Notes: generated by a model not told the origin, from the letters alone. A stretch of 64,000 nt of DNA from Cricetomys ansorgei (GCA_026225945.1 JAMJFZ010001805.1:178501-242500), one strand, 5' to 3'. Counted from the stretch's first letter, positions 1-10,972 are shown. Translations and numbers: made by a program.

Positions 1-24
1 TGCACAGGTATGGAGGCCCGGGCT

Positions 25-365
25 TAATGTTGGTTAGGCATAGTCACTGAAGTGGCTCCTGCACAAACATGAAAAGTGAGTGTGAATCTCCCAAACCCAC
101 ATTAAAAGCCAAGGGCAGCAACACGTCTGTTACCACAGTTCTGGGTGGGTGGAGACAGGAGAATACCGGAAGCTCACTGGCCAGCTAGCCTAGCTGAATC
201 CCAGAGCTCCAGGTTCAGTGACAGATCATGTCTCAAAAAAATACTGATACAGCGAAAAGCTATCAAAAATGACACAAAAAAAACAACAGAGATCTGCCCT
301 CTGCCTCAACATGTGCATGCATGTGAACACACAGATACTTGCACATACATATGTACACACAAAGA
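25..365 (+). mobile_element. B4-type SINE (worn)
   Basis: The body shows the B4 signature of paired 'ctagccagcctagc'-like text, 'ctccaggttcagtga' and a final 'tgtctcaaaa', followed by a degraded CA-rich tail to about 365. The tRNA-like head is weak. Confidence 0.7.
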
Positions 366-2139
366 AAAGAAAAAGGGGGGGACAAGGGAAAGACAGTGAA
401 AGCTATTGCCCCTACCTTGCTCTCCAGAAAGTCATAGCCAGACCCCGCCATGTGTCCATGTACTTCTGAACTCACAATCTAATCTCTCCATCTTCCCTTT
501 CTCCTCTCCATATTTTCCCCTAAAGGGTCCATATCCAGCCTCAAAGAGTTGTCAAACAATCTAAATAAAACAAGTATTTTTTAAAATATCAGGCTGTAAA
601 ATGGCTGCACTTCGCAGCGGTACCTACACTGCCCTTTACTGCTGCCTGGAAATGTCTATGGCTCTGGCACAGTAGCAAAGCACTGGGGATTGAAAGAGGA
701 AGACCTGGAAGGCCCAATTTTCCTCTCCGAAATCAAGACTTAGGAAACCACAATTTGAGGGCTATTGAGCACATTCTTCCGTGAGGCCTATGATTTTGGG
801 ATACCAAGGGAATTGGGAACGTGAGCCTGGAGTGAAATTTGGGCTTACAACTAAAATGAGTTTTTTTGCTTTTTTTTTTTTTTTTTTTTTTTTTTTTGGA
901 GGGGGGCGGGGAACGAAGTCGGCTCACACATACAGAAATGTAGGAAGGTGTTGCCGGGGCTGCAAGGAAGTTGGAAATCAAGAAATTCTCATTTAGAGAC
1001 ACAAAATTATAATCTGAAATAAAACACACGTCCACCCAGCTCTGTCTTCCTAGCCTGCCCAGAGAAAAGAGAATTGCAGGAAACTTGGCCTTGACGGTGG
1101 GAAGGGATTCACAATGCAGTGCCCCCGCCCCTTCCTACTCTGCAGCTCCCAGAAAACGACCTCCACCTCTGCGCTCTCAGATGTCCCCTCCTTGAAACCA
1201 GTTTAAGGCCAATACAGTCAATGCCCCCCTCCATGAGACCTAACCCTTCCGTGGCCAGCTCCACCTATCCCCCGGGAGACTCTCCTGCTTCAACTCTCCC
1301 TTTGAAGCCTCCAGATCAAAGGTCCACCTGGGTTCTCACACTCAAAATCCGTCCACAAACCCCCGTCCGATCTGCTTCCTGGGTAGTCGTTGCCCTTGGT
1401 GTCCATTATTCACTAATACACAGAACACAAAGATAAAACCGCATGCGCCTTAGCAACAAAATGAGAGGGGGCAAATCTTTGAAAATTAAACAGTAGATAC
1501 CCAGATAGAAACTTTGCTTCAGAGAAGTAGACTCCGATACATGCATACACGCACGTGTGCATACACACAACATCATGACCTTGATTAGTTTCAGAGAACA
1601 ATTCTCAAAGGTGAATTCTCAAAGCCTCCGCCTACAGCAGAGGCTCCACGGATGGGAGGAGCCCAGAAAAGCCCGGCCCTCTGGTTCTGACTACATGGAA
1701 ACTCGTGTGTGGAAGGGAGCAAATAAGTCTCCACCCACATATGCTGGCGCCACAGACGCAGGTGAGGGGTTCTTCGGGCCCTCTGATGCCATAGAGTCGG
1801 CGAGCTCACTGCAGTGGTTGGAATTAAAAAACGCTGCTTGGTGGAAAACCAGAGAGGCAAGGCAGAATCGTCATTTGGTACAGTATTTACATCTGTGATA
1901 GAATTGAACGCCAGAAAGTCGAAGACCTGGGGCTGAATCTGCCATTCCCTGATGGATGCTGGGATATTTTGGTCAAGCCTTTCCGAAAACGGTGTGTCAT
2001 TAGGCCTACCTCATGGAGCCCACACAGGAGGAAAGGCCCTTCCCATCTCAAAGGCGCCCTGAACTCACAGGGTGAGATTCTTTTGTCCCATTCTGTGTGG
2101 GGATGTTAGCACCTTTCCTTCGTGTTCACCGGTGCATCG
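366..2139. other. Intronic sequence with no recognised gene
   Basis: No exon or clear interspersed repeat was recognised. It contains an uninterrupted run of 28 T at 870-897 followed by a G-rich stretch, possibly the tail of an unrecognised minus-strand retroposon. ORFs here are short and lack protein-like features. Confidence 0.6.
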
Positions 2140-2322
2140 TGGTTTGGTTTTGTTTCTTGAGACAAGATCTCATGTATCAAAAACTGAGCTCCCACCTCCA
2201 TTTCCTGAGCTCAGGGACAGCAGGTGGGCACCAGCACGCCTGGCTACGCAGTGCTGGGAGTAGAACCCAGAGTTTTGTGTGTCCTAGGCAAGGGCTCTAC
2301 CCACTGAACCACACCCAATTAC
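2140..2322 (-). mobile_element. ID/B4-type SINE, reverse orientation
   Basis: Reverse-complement tRNA-like head at the right end ('gggctctacccactgaaccacaccca'-like text in pieces) preceded by 'tgctgggagtagaaccc'. The B1-like portion ('gagacaagatctcatgta') lies to the left. Confidence 0.65.
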
Positions 2323-2567
2323 TTTTAATCACTGCGCTCAGCCGCGGAAACACAGCACACCTCAGTGATCTCCGTACCTATGCCCATCCATGTAAGGGCG
2401 AGCATATTTTTATAATGCCGAATTTTATAATGCCGGTTTCTATGGCAAATGCCAGGTGAAGGGGATTGGAGATCGAAGCAATAATCATGGTCATCAACTT
2501 TCCTAAATTCTGTACACCAAATGACCCATCAATCAACTTATGCCCATTACCATCAGGATCCTTGGGC

Positions 2568-2785
2568 TAGGGATGTGGCTCAGTGGATAGAGAGCTAGCC
2601 TAGCAAGCACAAAGCCCTGGGTTCATCCCCAGCACAGGCTAAAACAAGCCTGTTGGCTCTTGAGTGTCTGTCATCCCTGCAGGAGGGAGGTGGAGGTAGG
2701 AGGATCAGAACAGAGGGCATCCTCAGGTACCTAACCAGCTGGAGGCCTGGGCTACATGAAACCCATCTCAAAGGAAAAGCAACTA
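2568..2785 (+). mobile_element. ID-B1 composite (B4-type) SINE
   Basis: An ID head ('gatgtggctcagtggatag', 'ccctgggttcatcccc') is followed by a worn B1-like right half ending 'gggctacatgaaacccatctcaaa'. Confidence 0.75.
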
Positions 2786-3639
2786 CTGAGTAATTAGGGG
2801 TGTGTCCCTCTGATAAATCCGTTGGTTTATTAAACAATAAGCTAAATTTGGTCTGGGGGACCGACCTTCTTCCCCCTGCCAGCTCTCCTGCTCATGGTGA
2901 GTTCAATTCTATCCTTAGCTTTTTCAAGGAACGAGTCTGAGCAATGTATTCCAGCAAACGTTCTTAATAGCCCAGGGCTCTGAGCCAGGTGAGTTCCAGA
3001 ATTTATTATGAGTAACAAATTAAATCAACTGACAACAAAAGCCAAGGGCCTGATCTGTTGACCCCTCGTGAACCAAAACACAGACAACTACACTTGCACA
3101 AGGCCAGGGAGGGGTGAGCAGGTGCTTTCTGTCTCACAGACGGAAAGCCCTGGAGCTGGCCACACGGAAAGTACAAAACTGTTCTGAAACAATCCACAAA
3201 TGGCATGTCCTGGGCAACAGGCAACAGACACTCCTTACCAAGAAAACTGTGGAGACAGGACAAGCCCAGCCCTCTTCACCCTTCAATTAGCCTTGCTAAG
3301 ACCACTCCTGGGAAGTCCCATATGTCACCTACTAGAGAGAGATATTCCCAGCAGACCTGTTGTCTAAGAGATGGATTTATTAGCTTAGGCACGATTTGAG
3401 CTGGCTTGTTCTCTGTGGTGGAGACCAGCCTTTCCTTTGTACAGTGTCTCACTTACCTACCCTGTGCCAGCAGAACATCCTAGCTGCCACAACTATACAT
3501 ATCCCCAGACATATACAGAATCGCCCCAGCACCTGGGGAGGTACACCCTTGGCAAGGACAGGCAGGACCATGAGAGTGGAGGAAGCACACATGACTGAGC
3601 CACAGCTGGAGCTGACTCAGTTGGAGAGAGCCTGCCTTG

Positions 3640-5345
3640 TGCGTTAGTGACTTTTCTGTCACTGATAAAATTCTCTGACAAAAGCAACATAGGGAAGTGT
3701 CGTAGAAGTTTGTTTTTAGTTACGTATAAAATAATTGTTTTATGCACTTTTGGGTTAGGGGCTACCTAGACTTTGGTGTTTTGTATGGTCTGCAGGTGTT
3801 GGATTTCTGTGTGGGATGTTTGGTTGCTCATGATCTGCATCTGAGGAGTTCTGAATCCATAAAAACACCTGAGCTCAGACGCCTGGGGTTCCACTGTCCA
3901 GTATGGCGCTGGCCAGGATAGTGGTTCTCCTGCTGAGGTCTGGGAGGGTATTCACGTATGATTCTGTCTCCTTCTCATCCTTAGTGAGATGCCATGGCAG
4001 TGTACAACAACAAGTGGTGTACCAACCTGGGGCACAGCATCATGCCAGCCATATGCAACATGGAGACAAGGAGGAAAAAAGAAAGAAAAAGAAAACTCTA
4101 GACCTCGCAGAGTCCGCTTTGTTTTATTTTGTTTTGCTATGTTTTATGCAAACCTGTCCAGATACTGGTGAGGTGAGGTGGTCCTGACAAGATACATCTG
4201 CTATGGTGAAGAGAACTCCACTCCATGAGGGAACCCGTCTGCAGACAAGGTGGCCAGTTATTTTTCCTACAAACCAAACTCTATCTTAAAATCTGGAAAG
4301 TGTTTCCTCAGGGTCAGCACACAGAAGCTGTCTTCCAGAACTGGCCAAGGTTGTATCTCGTGCTGTCAGCCAAACTTTAAGAGCCACCCAGGTGGTGCTG
4401 GTTTTGAAGGCATGAGGGGTCATGGAGAGCAGCTGAGGCTTGGCACTGTGAGAGGCCAGGAGAAGGTTGGTGAAGGTGCATCCACAATACCAGTTGAAGA
4501 CCCAGACTGAAGGGGTCATGCAGACAAGTTGAGGCTTGGCACCATGAAGAGAGCCTAAGAGAGGTTTTTGGTGAAAGTGCAGCCCAGTTGCAGCAAGGGA
4601 CCCCAGCGTTCTGAAGATGCCAGTATCACAGATGACCACCAAGAGCAGCAGCAGCAGAGGAGTGGAGCCAGACAGAGCCTGGAGGACAAGCTGTGTGTGC
4701 TGCAGAGGGCAGAGCCAGGGAAGTGACCCAAGCCCTTTGGAGGAGCCCAGAATATTGTGAGTGAATTCCAGATAATTGGACATTGATAATGTTTTTTCTG
4801 CTGTTCAAAGACATTATGAAAAGCTTGATAGATATTTGGTTTCATTTGATCCTGTGCATTAGCAACTCTCATGATTGTTCCTCTTATAAATAGTTTGCTG
4901 GTGTAGTGTTAAATTGTGTTGTGGAGATAAAGCATTTTTTTAAATTGGCTTATACAGAATAGGAGAAATATTTATTTTTATACATTACTTATGTATAAAA
5001 TAATTGATTTATGCCCTGTTGGGTGAGGGGCTACCTAGGCTTTAGTGTTTTGTATTGTCTATAGGTGTTGGATTTATGTGAGGATGTTTGGTTACTTATG
5101 ATCTGCATGTGCTATCAGTAGAACACCTGATGAGTTCTGAATCAATAAAAACACTAGCTCAAACGCTCGGGGTTCCACTGTCCAGTATGTTGCTGGCCAT
5201 GATAGTGGTTCCCTCTGCTGAGGTCTGGAAGCATTTGCATGCATGGAAATGTCTCCTTGTCGTCCTTGGTGAGCTGCTGAACTACTCCAGGAAGAAAGGG
5301 TTTACTTTGATTTATGGTTCCAGAAAGCTAGGACCTACATCGAGG
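3640..5345 (-). repeat. LTR-like dispersed family copy, split by the 3,698-5,289 insertion
   Basis: Left piece 3,640-3,697 ('ctctgacaaaagcaacat') and right piece from 5,295 ('aaagggtttactttg', 'ggttccagaaagctagg') join into the sequence seen uninterrupted in other copies in this window (for example 43,475 and 18,585). The LTR element therefore inserted into an existing copy. Confidence 0.8.
3698..5289 (+). mobile_element. Non-autonomous LTR retrotransposon with both LTRs and 5-bp target duplication
   Basis: Two related direct repeats lie about 1.27 kb apart: 5' LTR 3,698-4,012 and 3' LTR about 4,962-5,289. They share the blocks 'taaaataattg', 'ggggctacctag', 'ggtgttggattt', 'gatgtttggtt', 'gttctgaatc', 'ataaaaacac', 'gttccactgtccagtatg' and 'gctgaggtctgg'. 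The element starts TG and ends CA and is flanked by GGAAG at 3,693-3,697 and 5,290-5,294. A polyadenylation signal AATAAA is present in the 3' LTR (5,144-5,149). The internal part (about 0.95 kb) has no gag/pol-like ORF, so it needed enzymes from elsewhere; it holds a tandem duplication with a 96-bp offset (4,416-4,607). Size and lack of genes resemble MaLR/ERVL-type elements; the family is not assigned. Confidence 0.85.
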
Positions 5346-5376
5346 GGAGGCATGGCATGGGCAGGGACAGTGTGGT

Positions 5377-5553
5377 GGCAGGAGCAGGCAGCAGGAGCAG
5401 GAAGTAGGAGCAGGAGCAGGAGCAGGAGCAGGAGCCGGCAGCAAGAGCAGGAATCAGGAGCAGGAAGCAGGAGCAGGCAGTAGGAGCAGGCAGCAGGAAG
5501 CAGGAGCAGGCAACAGGAGCAGGCAGCAGGAGCAGAAAGCAGGAGCAGGCAGC
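5377..5553 (+). repeat. GCAGGA-rich purine minisatellite
   Basis: Imperfect array of 6-bp units GGAGCA/GGCAGC/GGAAGC over about 175 bp. It reads open in several frames (Ser-Arg or Leu-Leu-Pro-Ala) only because the unit length is divisible by three. Confidence 0.9.
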
Positions 5554-5804
5554 TGGCTAGGCACATTCCCATCCACACAGAAAGCGCCGGGAGGGAGGCA
5601 CCCCTAATCACATACTCCCTCCAGCAAGGCTGCATCTCCTAAAGTTCCCATAGCCTCCCCAAAGAGCGCCATCATCTGGAGACTAAGTGTTTGGATATAA
5701 GAGCCTGGGCTCCATCCCCGGCACCACATACACCTCTAATCCCTGGGGCTTGCTGGACTTGGAAAGTTCCATCCAAACCTCACCTCAAAGGAGGCAAATG
5801 GCAG

Positions 5805-5998
5805 GGTTGGAGAGACGGCTATGCGGCTAGGAGCACTTGCTGCTCTTCTGGAGACCCAGTTTGATTACAGGTTGCTCACAACCACATGTAACTAAATCCA
5901 ACACCCTCTCTGGCCTCTGAGGGCACCCACACACATACATGCACACATATATACATGCAACATACATACATATATGCACAAATAAAAACAAATCTTAA
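5805..5998 (+). mobile_element. B2 SINE
   Basis: Typical head 'ttggagagacggct', 'gctgctcttctggagaccc' and body 'gctcacaaccacatgtaact', then a CA/TA tail ending 'aataaaaacaaatctt'. Confidence 0.85.
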
Positions 5999-6039
5999 AG
6001 AAAAAAGTTGATGCCATTCTTGAGGGATGCTACAAAAGA

Positions 6040-6249
6040 GAAGAATAAAAAGAGGAGGAAGGGGATGAGGAGGAGAAAGGAGAAAGGAGAGGACCAGGGT
6101 GAGGGTCAGGGTGAGGTGAGGAGGAATGGAAGGGGGAGCGGAGGTAAGGGTCGGGGTGAGGGTCAGGCTGAGGTGAGGATCAGGGTCAGGGTCAGGTGAG
6201 GTGAGGGTCAGGGTCAGGGTCAGGGTCAGGGTCAGGGTCAGGGTCAGGG
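6040..6249 (+). repeat. Purine tract and GGGTCA hexamer array
   Basis: A GGA-rich stretch (6,040-6,130) leads into imperfect GGGTGA/GGGTCA repeats, nearly perfect from about 6,196 to 6,249. The plus strand offers many GGG runs at hexamer spacing. On the minus strand it reads as Leu-Thr repeats, a simple-repeat artefact. Confidence 0.9.
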
Positions 6250-6594
6250 CTGGGTTAGAAAGGAGAAGAGAGAAAAGCAAAAGGCCCTCGTACCTGCCAC
6301 AATGTGGATGACTCTTGGAAACATTCCCTCTGCACATGCAAGGTGACCCATGGGGACATGGTATGGTGCTATCCCCAGAGTCATCAGATCCAGAGAACGA
6401 AAGGCAGGGACCCAGGTTTACAGTTAAGGAGTCAGCATTTAATGAGGACAGAACTTCAATTCAGGTACAAGAGAAAGTTCTAGAGATTATGGCTGGGATT
6501 GCCTGCGAATGTACTGCTGAACTGCGGTTTACGTATGGTCAGAATGGTAAATCTAACATTATATACTTTCTCACATATTATTGCTTGTTTGTGT

Positions 6595-6702
6595 GACATA
6601 GCATTTCCACTTGTAACTTAGGCTGGTCTTGAACTTACAATCCTTCCACTTCAGCCTTGAGAATGCTAGAACAACAGGTGTGAGCTACTCTGCGCAGCTC
6701 TT
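6595..6702 (-). mobile_element. B4/B1-type SINE fragment, reverse
   Basis: Reverse B1-like text ('taacttaggctggtcttgaa', 'acaggtgtgagctac'). Confidence 0.6.
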
Positions 6703-6724
6703 AAAATCATTTTAAAAATAAAAA

Positions 6725-7240
6725 ATAAAATAAATAAACCCAAGAAGTATGAATGGAGCATTCGGCCATAAGTGGGATATATCAAATCCCCTCCCCTACG
6801 TCCAGGAACCACTTCTAAAGCTGAAGAGTGGGAGTAGGAGTTTAAGACCCAAAGACTGGGGAGAACTGGAGCAAACCAGTGTCTTCTGGAAGTAACAGGA
6901 CCACTACACTCAAGGGCTCACAGCCTCTGTGGCTACCTGCACCAGACCCATACAAGATCAAGCCGGTCAACATTCCAGCATGAGCCCATTCTATCTGAAG
7001 AACTACTAACAATGTTTAGAAGTCGGGCCCCAGGCTGGTCGCCCAGCTGCAGGGACAGCTCCACCCAGAAGCCTAAGAGCAGAACAAACTAGACTTAGAG
7101 GGTTGTTAAAGAAAGAGTCAGGAAGCTGAAAGGGTAGGGAGGGGTGGCACTGGGAGAGGTTGAGGGAGTACTAGGGGTAAATGTGATCAAAATACTCTAT
7201 ATAAATTATCAAAGAGTTAATTTAAATGTTATATTAAAAA
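6725..7240 (+). mobile_element. Rodent L1 3' end relic
   Basis: Contains 'ggccataagtgggatatat' and ends with the L1 tail pattern 'agggaggggtgg' and 'gtgatcaaaatactc' followed by A/T-rich sequence. It is a non-coding 3' UTR remnant with no ORF2. Confidence 0.75.
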
Positions 7241-7252
7241 AACATATAAGAA

Positions 7253-7420
7253 GGGAGATGGCTCAGTGGTTAAGAGTGTGGTTGCTCCTCCAGGGGACTC
7301 GAGTTCACTTCCCGGCACCCACGTGGTAGCTCACAACCATCTGTACCTCCAGTTCCAGAACACACCTTGTTCTTCCTACACAGACACGATGCAGGCAAAA
7401 CACTCACATATGGAGTGATT
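7253..7420 (+). mobile_element. B2 SINE (truncated)
   Basis: 'gatggctcagtggttaagag' head, then 'tagctcacaaccatctgtac' and 'gatgcaggcaaaacactcac' body text. Confidence 0.85.
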
Positions 7421-7589
7421 AAAAAGCAAATTAACTCCCAGAAGAACTGTGGTAACCAGCCCCATGCAAGACTTTCTCCTAGGTGGGTCTGCGTCTTCCT
7501 GCTAAACACCTCTGTTAAGTCTTACCAATTTCTTGATAAGGACTGATAACTAGCTCAGGGTCACCAGAAGAGAAAGACACTCGGAGAGG

Positions 7590-7770
7590 CTCGGTAAGAG
7601 AGCTCAGTGGGTGAATGTGCTGGCCACCCAGCCTGACAGCCTGTGTTCACATGGTGGAAAGAGAGAATTAACTCCCAAATTGTTCTGTGACGTACAGACT
7701 CATGCTTTAGAATGTCTACCCAGTAAATACATACATATATATACATACATACATACATAAATAAACATAA
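7590..7770 (+). mobile_element. B3-like SINE
   Basis: 'gctcagtgggtgaatgtgct' head and the B3 feature 'tggaaagagagaattaact' with a TA/CATA tail ending 'aataaacataa'. Confidence 0.7.
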
Positions 7771-7804
7771 TTTTTTTAAATCCTTGATAGGTAATCAATG
7801 TTAC

Positions 7805-8075
7805 TTTGTAATCTCCAGGCTAGGGCATGGTCTTGGTGGTAAACGCTTGCCACAGAAGCGTTAAGACCTGAGTTCAGATCCTCAGAGTCCACAGAGAAAC
7901 CACATGTTACCTCACCAGGGAGTGGAGAGGTGGGGTTTGGGGAAGTGGCAGACAAATCTCCACCAGACAATCTAACCAATCAGTGAGAGACACTCTCAAA
8001 AATAAGATGTAAGGCACTCAAAGGTAAGCCCCAGACTTCGCACACGCACACACGTGCATGCACACATACATTAGC
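7805..8075 (+). mobile_element. B4-type SINE
   Basis: Composite with 'gacctgagttcagatcc' box B region, 'gtgagagacactctcaaaa' and a CA-rich tail. Confidence 0.7.
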
Positions 8076-8126
8076 CACACAAACAAAAACAGTGCTGGGT
8101 GTTGGACTCAGGCTGCGTGCAAGCCA

Positions 8127-8284
8127 GGCAGGCACTCCTGAGCACCGGGCCAGCCATGACACAGAGGCAGGCACTCCTGAGCACCAGGCCAGCCATGACA
8201 CAGAGGCAGGCACTCCTGAGCACCGGGCCAGCCATGACACAGAGGCAGGCACTCCCGAGCACCGAGCCCAGCCATGACACAGAC
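8127..8284 (+). repeat. Minisatellite, 39-bp unit, 4 copies
   Basis: Four tandem copies of a 39-bp unit containing 'cactcctgagcaccgggcc' and 'agccatgacacagaggcag', differing by single bases. The unit is a multiple of three, so it appears open on both strands; there is no other sign of coding. Confidence 0.95.
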
Positions 8285-8551
8285 TCTTCACTCAAATCTC
8301 CATCTCCTTGGTCTCTATCAGCTGTAGCCCTGGTTCCAAACTGGACTGTTCTGCACTTGGCTTTTCATCTGCCAATCACTTCACAAGAGCCATACAGGCC
8401 ACATACTGAAGTAAACAAGACATGCTCTGAAGCCCCAATTCTTCAGCGTTTACCGTGTCAGGACAGAGGGGCCTGTGGACAAACCTTCAGCTGAGGGGAG
8501 ACTTGCAGATGTCTGCAGGCAGACAAAGCCACTTGTCAACCAGAAGAACAA
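8285..8551. other. Non-repetitive intronic stretch
   Basis: No repeat, exon or RNA gene recognised. Confidence 0.5.
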
Positions 8552-8665
8552 AAACCCGGCTTGGTGTCACATGCCTGTAACTCTGGCACTTTGGAGACTG
8601 AGGCAGGAGGATCACAGCTGTGAGACTAGCCTAGGGAACAGAGTGAGACCCCCCTCTCAAACCAA
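8552..8665 (+). mobile_element. B1/B4-type SINE half
   Basis: 'cacatgcctgtaactctggc', 'gactgaggcaggaggatcac' and a final 'gagtgagacc' without a tRNA-like head. Confidence 0.7.
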
Positions 8666-9537
8666 ACTTCATGGTGTGAAGAAGATGGCTGGCGACAATC
8701 TGGCCTTGAGCTCTGTGCTTCCTGGCCCACTAAGCGGTGCCATGCCTCCAGCATAAGCTCTCGCTGCCTCGATTTCTGTCAAGCCCCTCCACCATTTGGA
8801 GAAACTGAGAGCCAAGATGAATGAACCTCTCTGCTTGGCACGCAAATAAAAACAATAAATGTTTAAAGGCTAACGTGGAATCAATTGAACCTCAACCAGT
8901 AAAGATAAGCCAACACCAGGTTGGGCGGGAAGTTGAAGGCTTCTGTAACAGCTAACAGCTTCACAAATGCCCTGTCTTTACACATGCATAATGTCATTTG
9001 TATCTGTTGGCTGCAGGAGACAGTCAAGAGTTCACATTCACACCCCGTTTGCTAAGCAGGGCCCCAAACAGGAAGGTCAAGAGTGTTAACAATTAGATAA
9101 TTATCCTCTGCAGTGGGACAATCAAGGCGGTCCACTCAAATCAGATGGGAGCCAGCTCTGACCACAGTCTGGCTCGGTCATTTAACACTGCCTGGGAAGT
9201 TCCTGCTGGAACACAATCAGGGACATAATTGTTGGCAAGGAGCAGCAAAGTCCTCCTGGTATGCAGGTGCCCTGGTGACAGAAATGGAAAATTGAAGGGA
9301 TTCAGCCACAGGGCACTTAGAGCCAGCAGGCAGTTAACAAGGCCCTGATAAGGTGAGACATCCCCTTTCCGGATCTGGACAGTAACTGCTTTGGATGCTT
9401 TTTTAAAAAAAGTGAAACATAGATTAAATATCAAATACATAAATTTGAAGAAACTTCAGGTACACAGGGAGTTTAAGGTGAGGCAGCCTGGGCTACATGA
9501 GACCCTGAGTTTGACGTAAGTAAGTTGAGTAGAGCCT
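8666..9537. other. Intronic sequence without recognised features
   Basis: Mostly unique-looking sequence; a short B1/B4 scrap ('gcagcctgggctacatgaga') is at 9,480-9,505. Confidence 0.5.
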
Positions 9538-9612
9538 GAGACACGGGATCAGTGGCAAAGACTTGCCCAGAAGGCACAAGGCCCTGGTCCTACTCACAGC
9601 ACAGAAAATGCA
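9538..9612 (+). mobile_element. ID SINE (worn)
   Basis: 'gatcagtggcaaagacttgc' followed by 'caaggccctggtcctactca', matching the ID box A/box B region. Confidence 0.6.
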
Positions 9613-9922
9613 AGAGAAAAACATTAAAGGGTCCAGTGACCAGCTGAACACAGGACCGAGGAGAGAGAAGGGCTGCCGGCCCTACCCCAGGTCAGGCTAC
9701 GAGCTCGGGGCGAAGCCTGCAGCCATGGCAGCAGCAACTGCTTCCCCTTGACTTTTCTTCCAGCCTCTATTTCTTGAGCATAAATCGGGAATCATTGCAG
9801 CCTTGACCTTTTGAGGTTACTTGGGGCTGGCTGAGATCCAGCGTTCAGAGAGGCCCACTTCCATGTACAAATGGTGCACCACCCTCCACCCACCTAGCAC
9901 ACGGCAAATCAGTCCACTGAAC

Positions 9923-9926
<4 letters not shown>

Positions 9927-9958
<32 letters not shown>
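9927..9958 (+). repeat. (AG)16 microsatellite
   Basis: Sixteen uninterrupted AG dinucleotides. Confidence 0.98.
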
Positions 9959-9961
<3 letters not shown>

Positions 9962-10243
9962 CTCCAGCATGCCCAAGAATCTCCAAGGTCTGTGTAGAAG
10001 AGAACTATCTAGGGAATGTGTTTTCAACAAAGCCAGTGCCAGAGGAACACATGTTTCCAGCGCAAGCCATGGCCTTTAAAAGCCTGCAGCCTCCCAGGCT
10101 GGCCCCCAGGCACGGGGAAGCCACCTCCTTTGGCTGGCAGGGCCTCCTAGGTCAGAGCCAAGAGCCACAAGCTACACCAGATGCTGGATTCCAGAAACTC
10201 AGAATAACTCACTAACTTGGTAAACTCAAAGCCACCAAGGAAA

Positions 10244-10440
10244 CTGGGAACCAAGGCGATCCCCCTGGAACCAAGGCAATCCTCCTGGAACCAAGGCGAT
10301 CCCCCTGGAACCAAGGCAATCCTCCTGGAACCAAGGTGATCCCCCTGGAACCAAGGCAATCCTCCTGGAACCAAGGCGATCCCCCTGGAACCAAGGTGAT
10401 CCCCCTGGAACCAAGGCAATGCCCCTGGAACCCCTGGAAC
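10244..10440 (+). repeat. Minisatellite, 20-bp unit with 40-bp higher order
   Basis: Nine tandem copies of a 20-bp unit built on GGAACCAAGG. Two unit types largely alternate: those reading cgat/tgat are followed by ccccct, those reading caat mostly by cctcct, giving a 40-bp dimer. Confidence 0.95.
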
Positions 10441-10644
10441 ACTGCAGAAGTGCCATAAAAAGGGAAAAACTGCAGGAAGCTGCTTCTGCAAAAATTGCTT
10501 TTGTTCAAACTCTAGAATTTAAAAGCTATATATTTCTACTACCCAACAACCCATCAGTCATCCTGCTCCTCTCTCTAAATTCCTGAGGTTTGCATCCTTC
10601 CTGCTAACAATACAGAATCTCAGCTACAGCTTGTCAATAGCACT

Positions 10645-10972
10645 TACCCTCTTGGTGGTGCAAGGGATTGAGCCCAGAACCTCACACAGGCTAATCAAGC
10701 ACTCCACAGCCGAGCCACAGCCCTGGTCCCCCACCCTATGTCAGCTGGGGCTGGGGCTCAATTGGTAGAGAGCACTTGCCTAGCCTGCATGAAGCCCTGG
10801 GTTCGATCCCCAGTGCTAAGTAAACTCAGCATGACAGAAAACACCTGCAATCCCAACCCTAAGGTGGTGAAGGCAAAAGGGTCAGAAATCCAAAGTAATC
10901 CTCTCTGCTGAATATGCTGAGTTCAGGGCCATCCTGGGCTACATGAGACCCTGTCTCAACTAATAAATAAAC
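10645..10972. mobile_element. Head-to-head ID elements, right one an ID-B1 composite
   Basis: A reverse ID at 10,645-10,728 ('gggattgagcccagaacctc', 'gccgagccacagccct') abuts a plus-strand ID at 10,742 ('ggggctcaattggtagag', 'ccctgggttcgatcccc') that continues into a B1-like half ending 'catgagaccctgtctcaa'. The two heads are divergent. Confidence 0.75.

Noticed and set aside
4286..4783. Minus-strand ORF of 165 residues inside the LTR element
   Set aside because: Antisense to the element's polarity, no motifs, low complexity Leu-rich stretches from the CAG-repeat patch.
10742..10810. tRNA-like sequences with box A and box B motifs (also at many other sites)
   Set aside because: They are heads of ID, B2, B3 and B4 SINEs, followed by SINE bodies and A-rich tails, and lack a full cloverleaf. 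No genuine tRNA gene was found.
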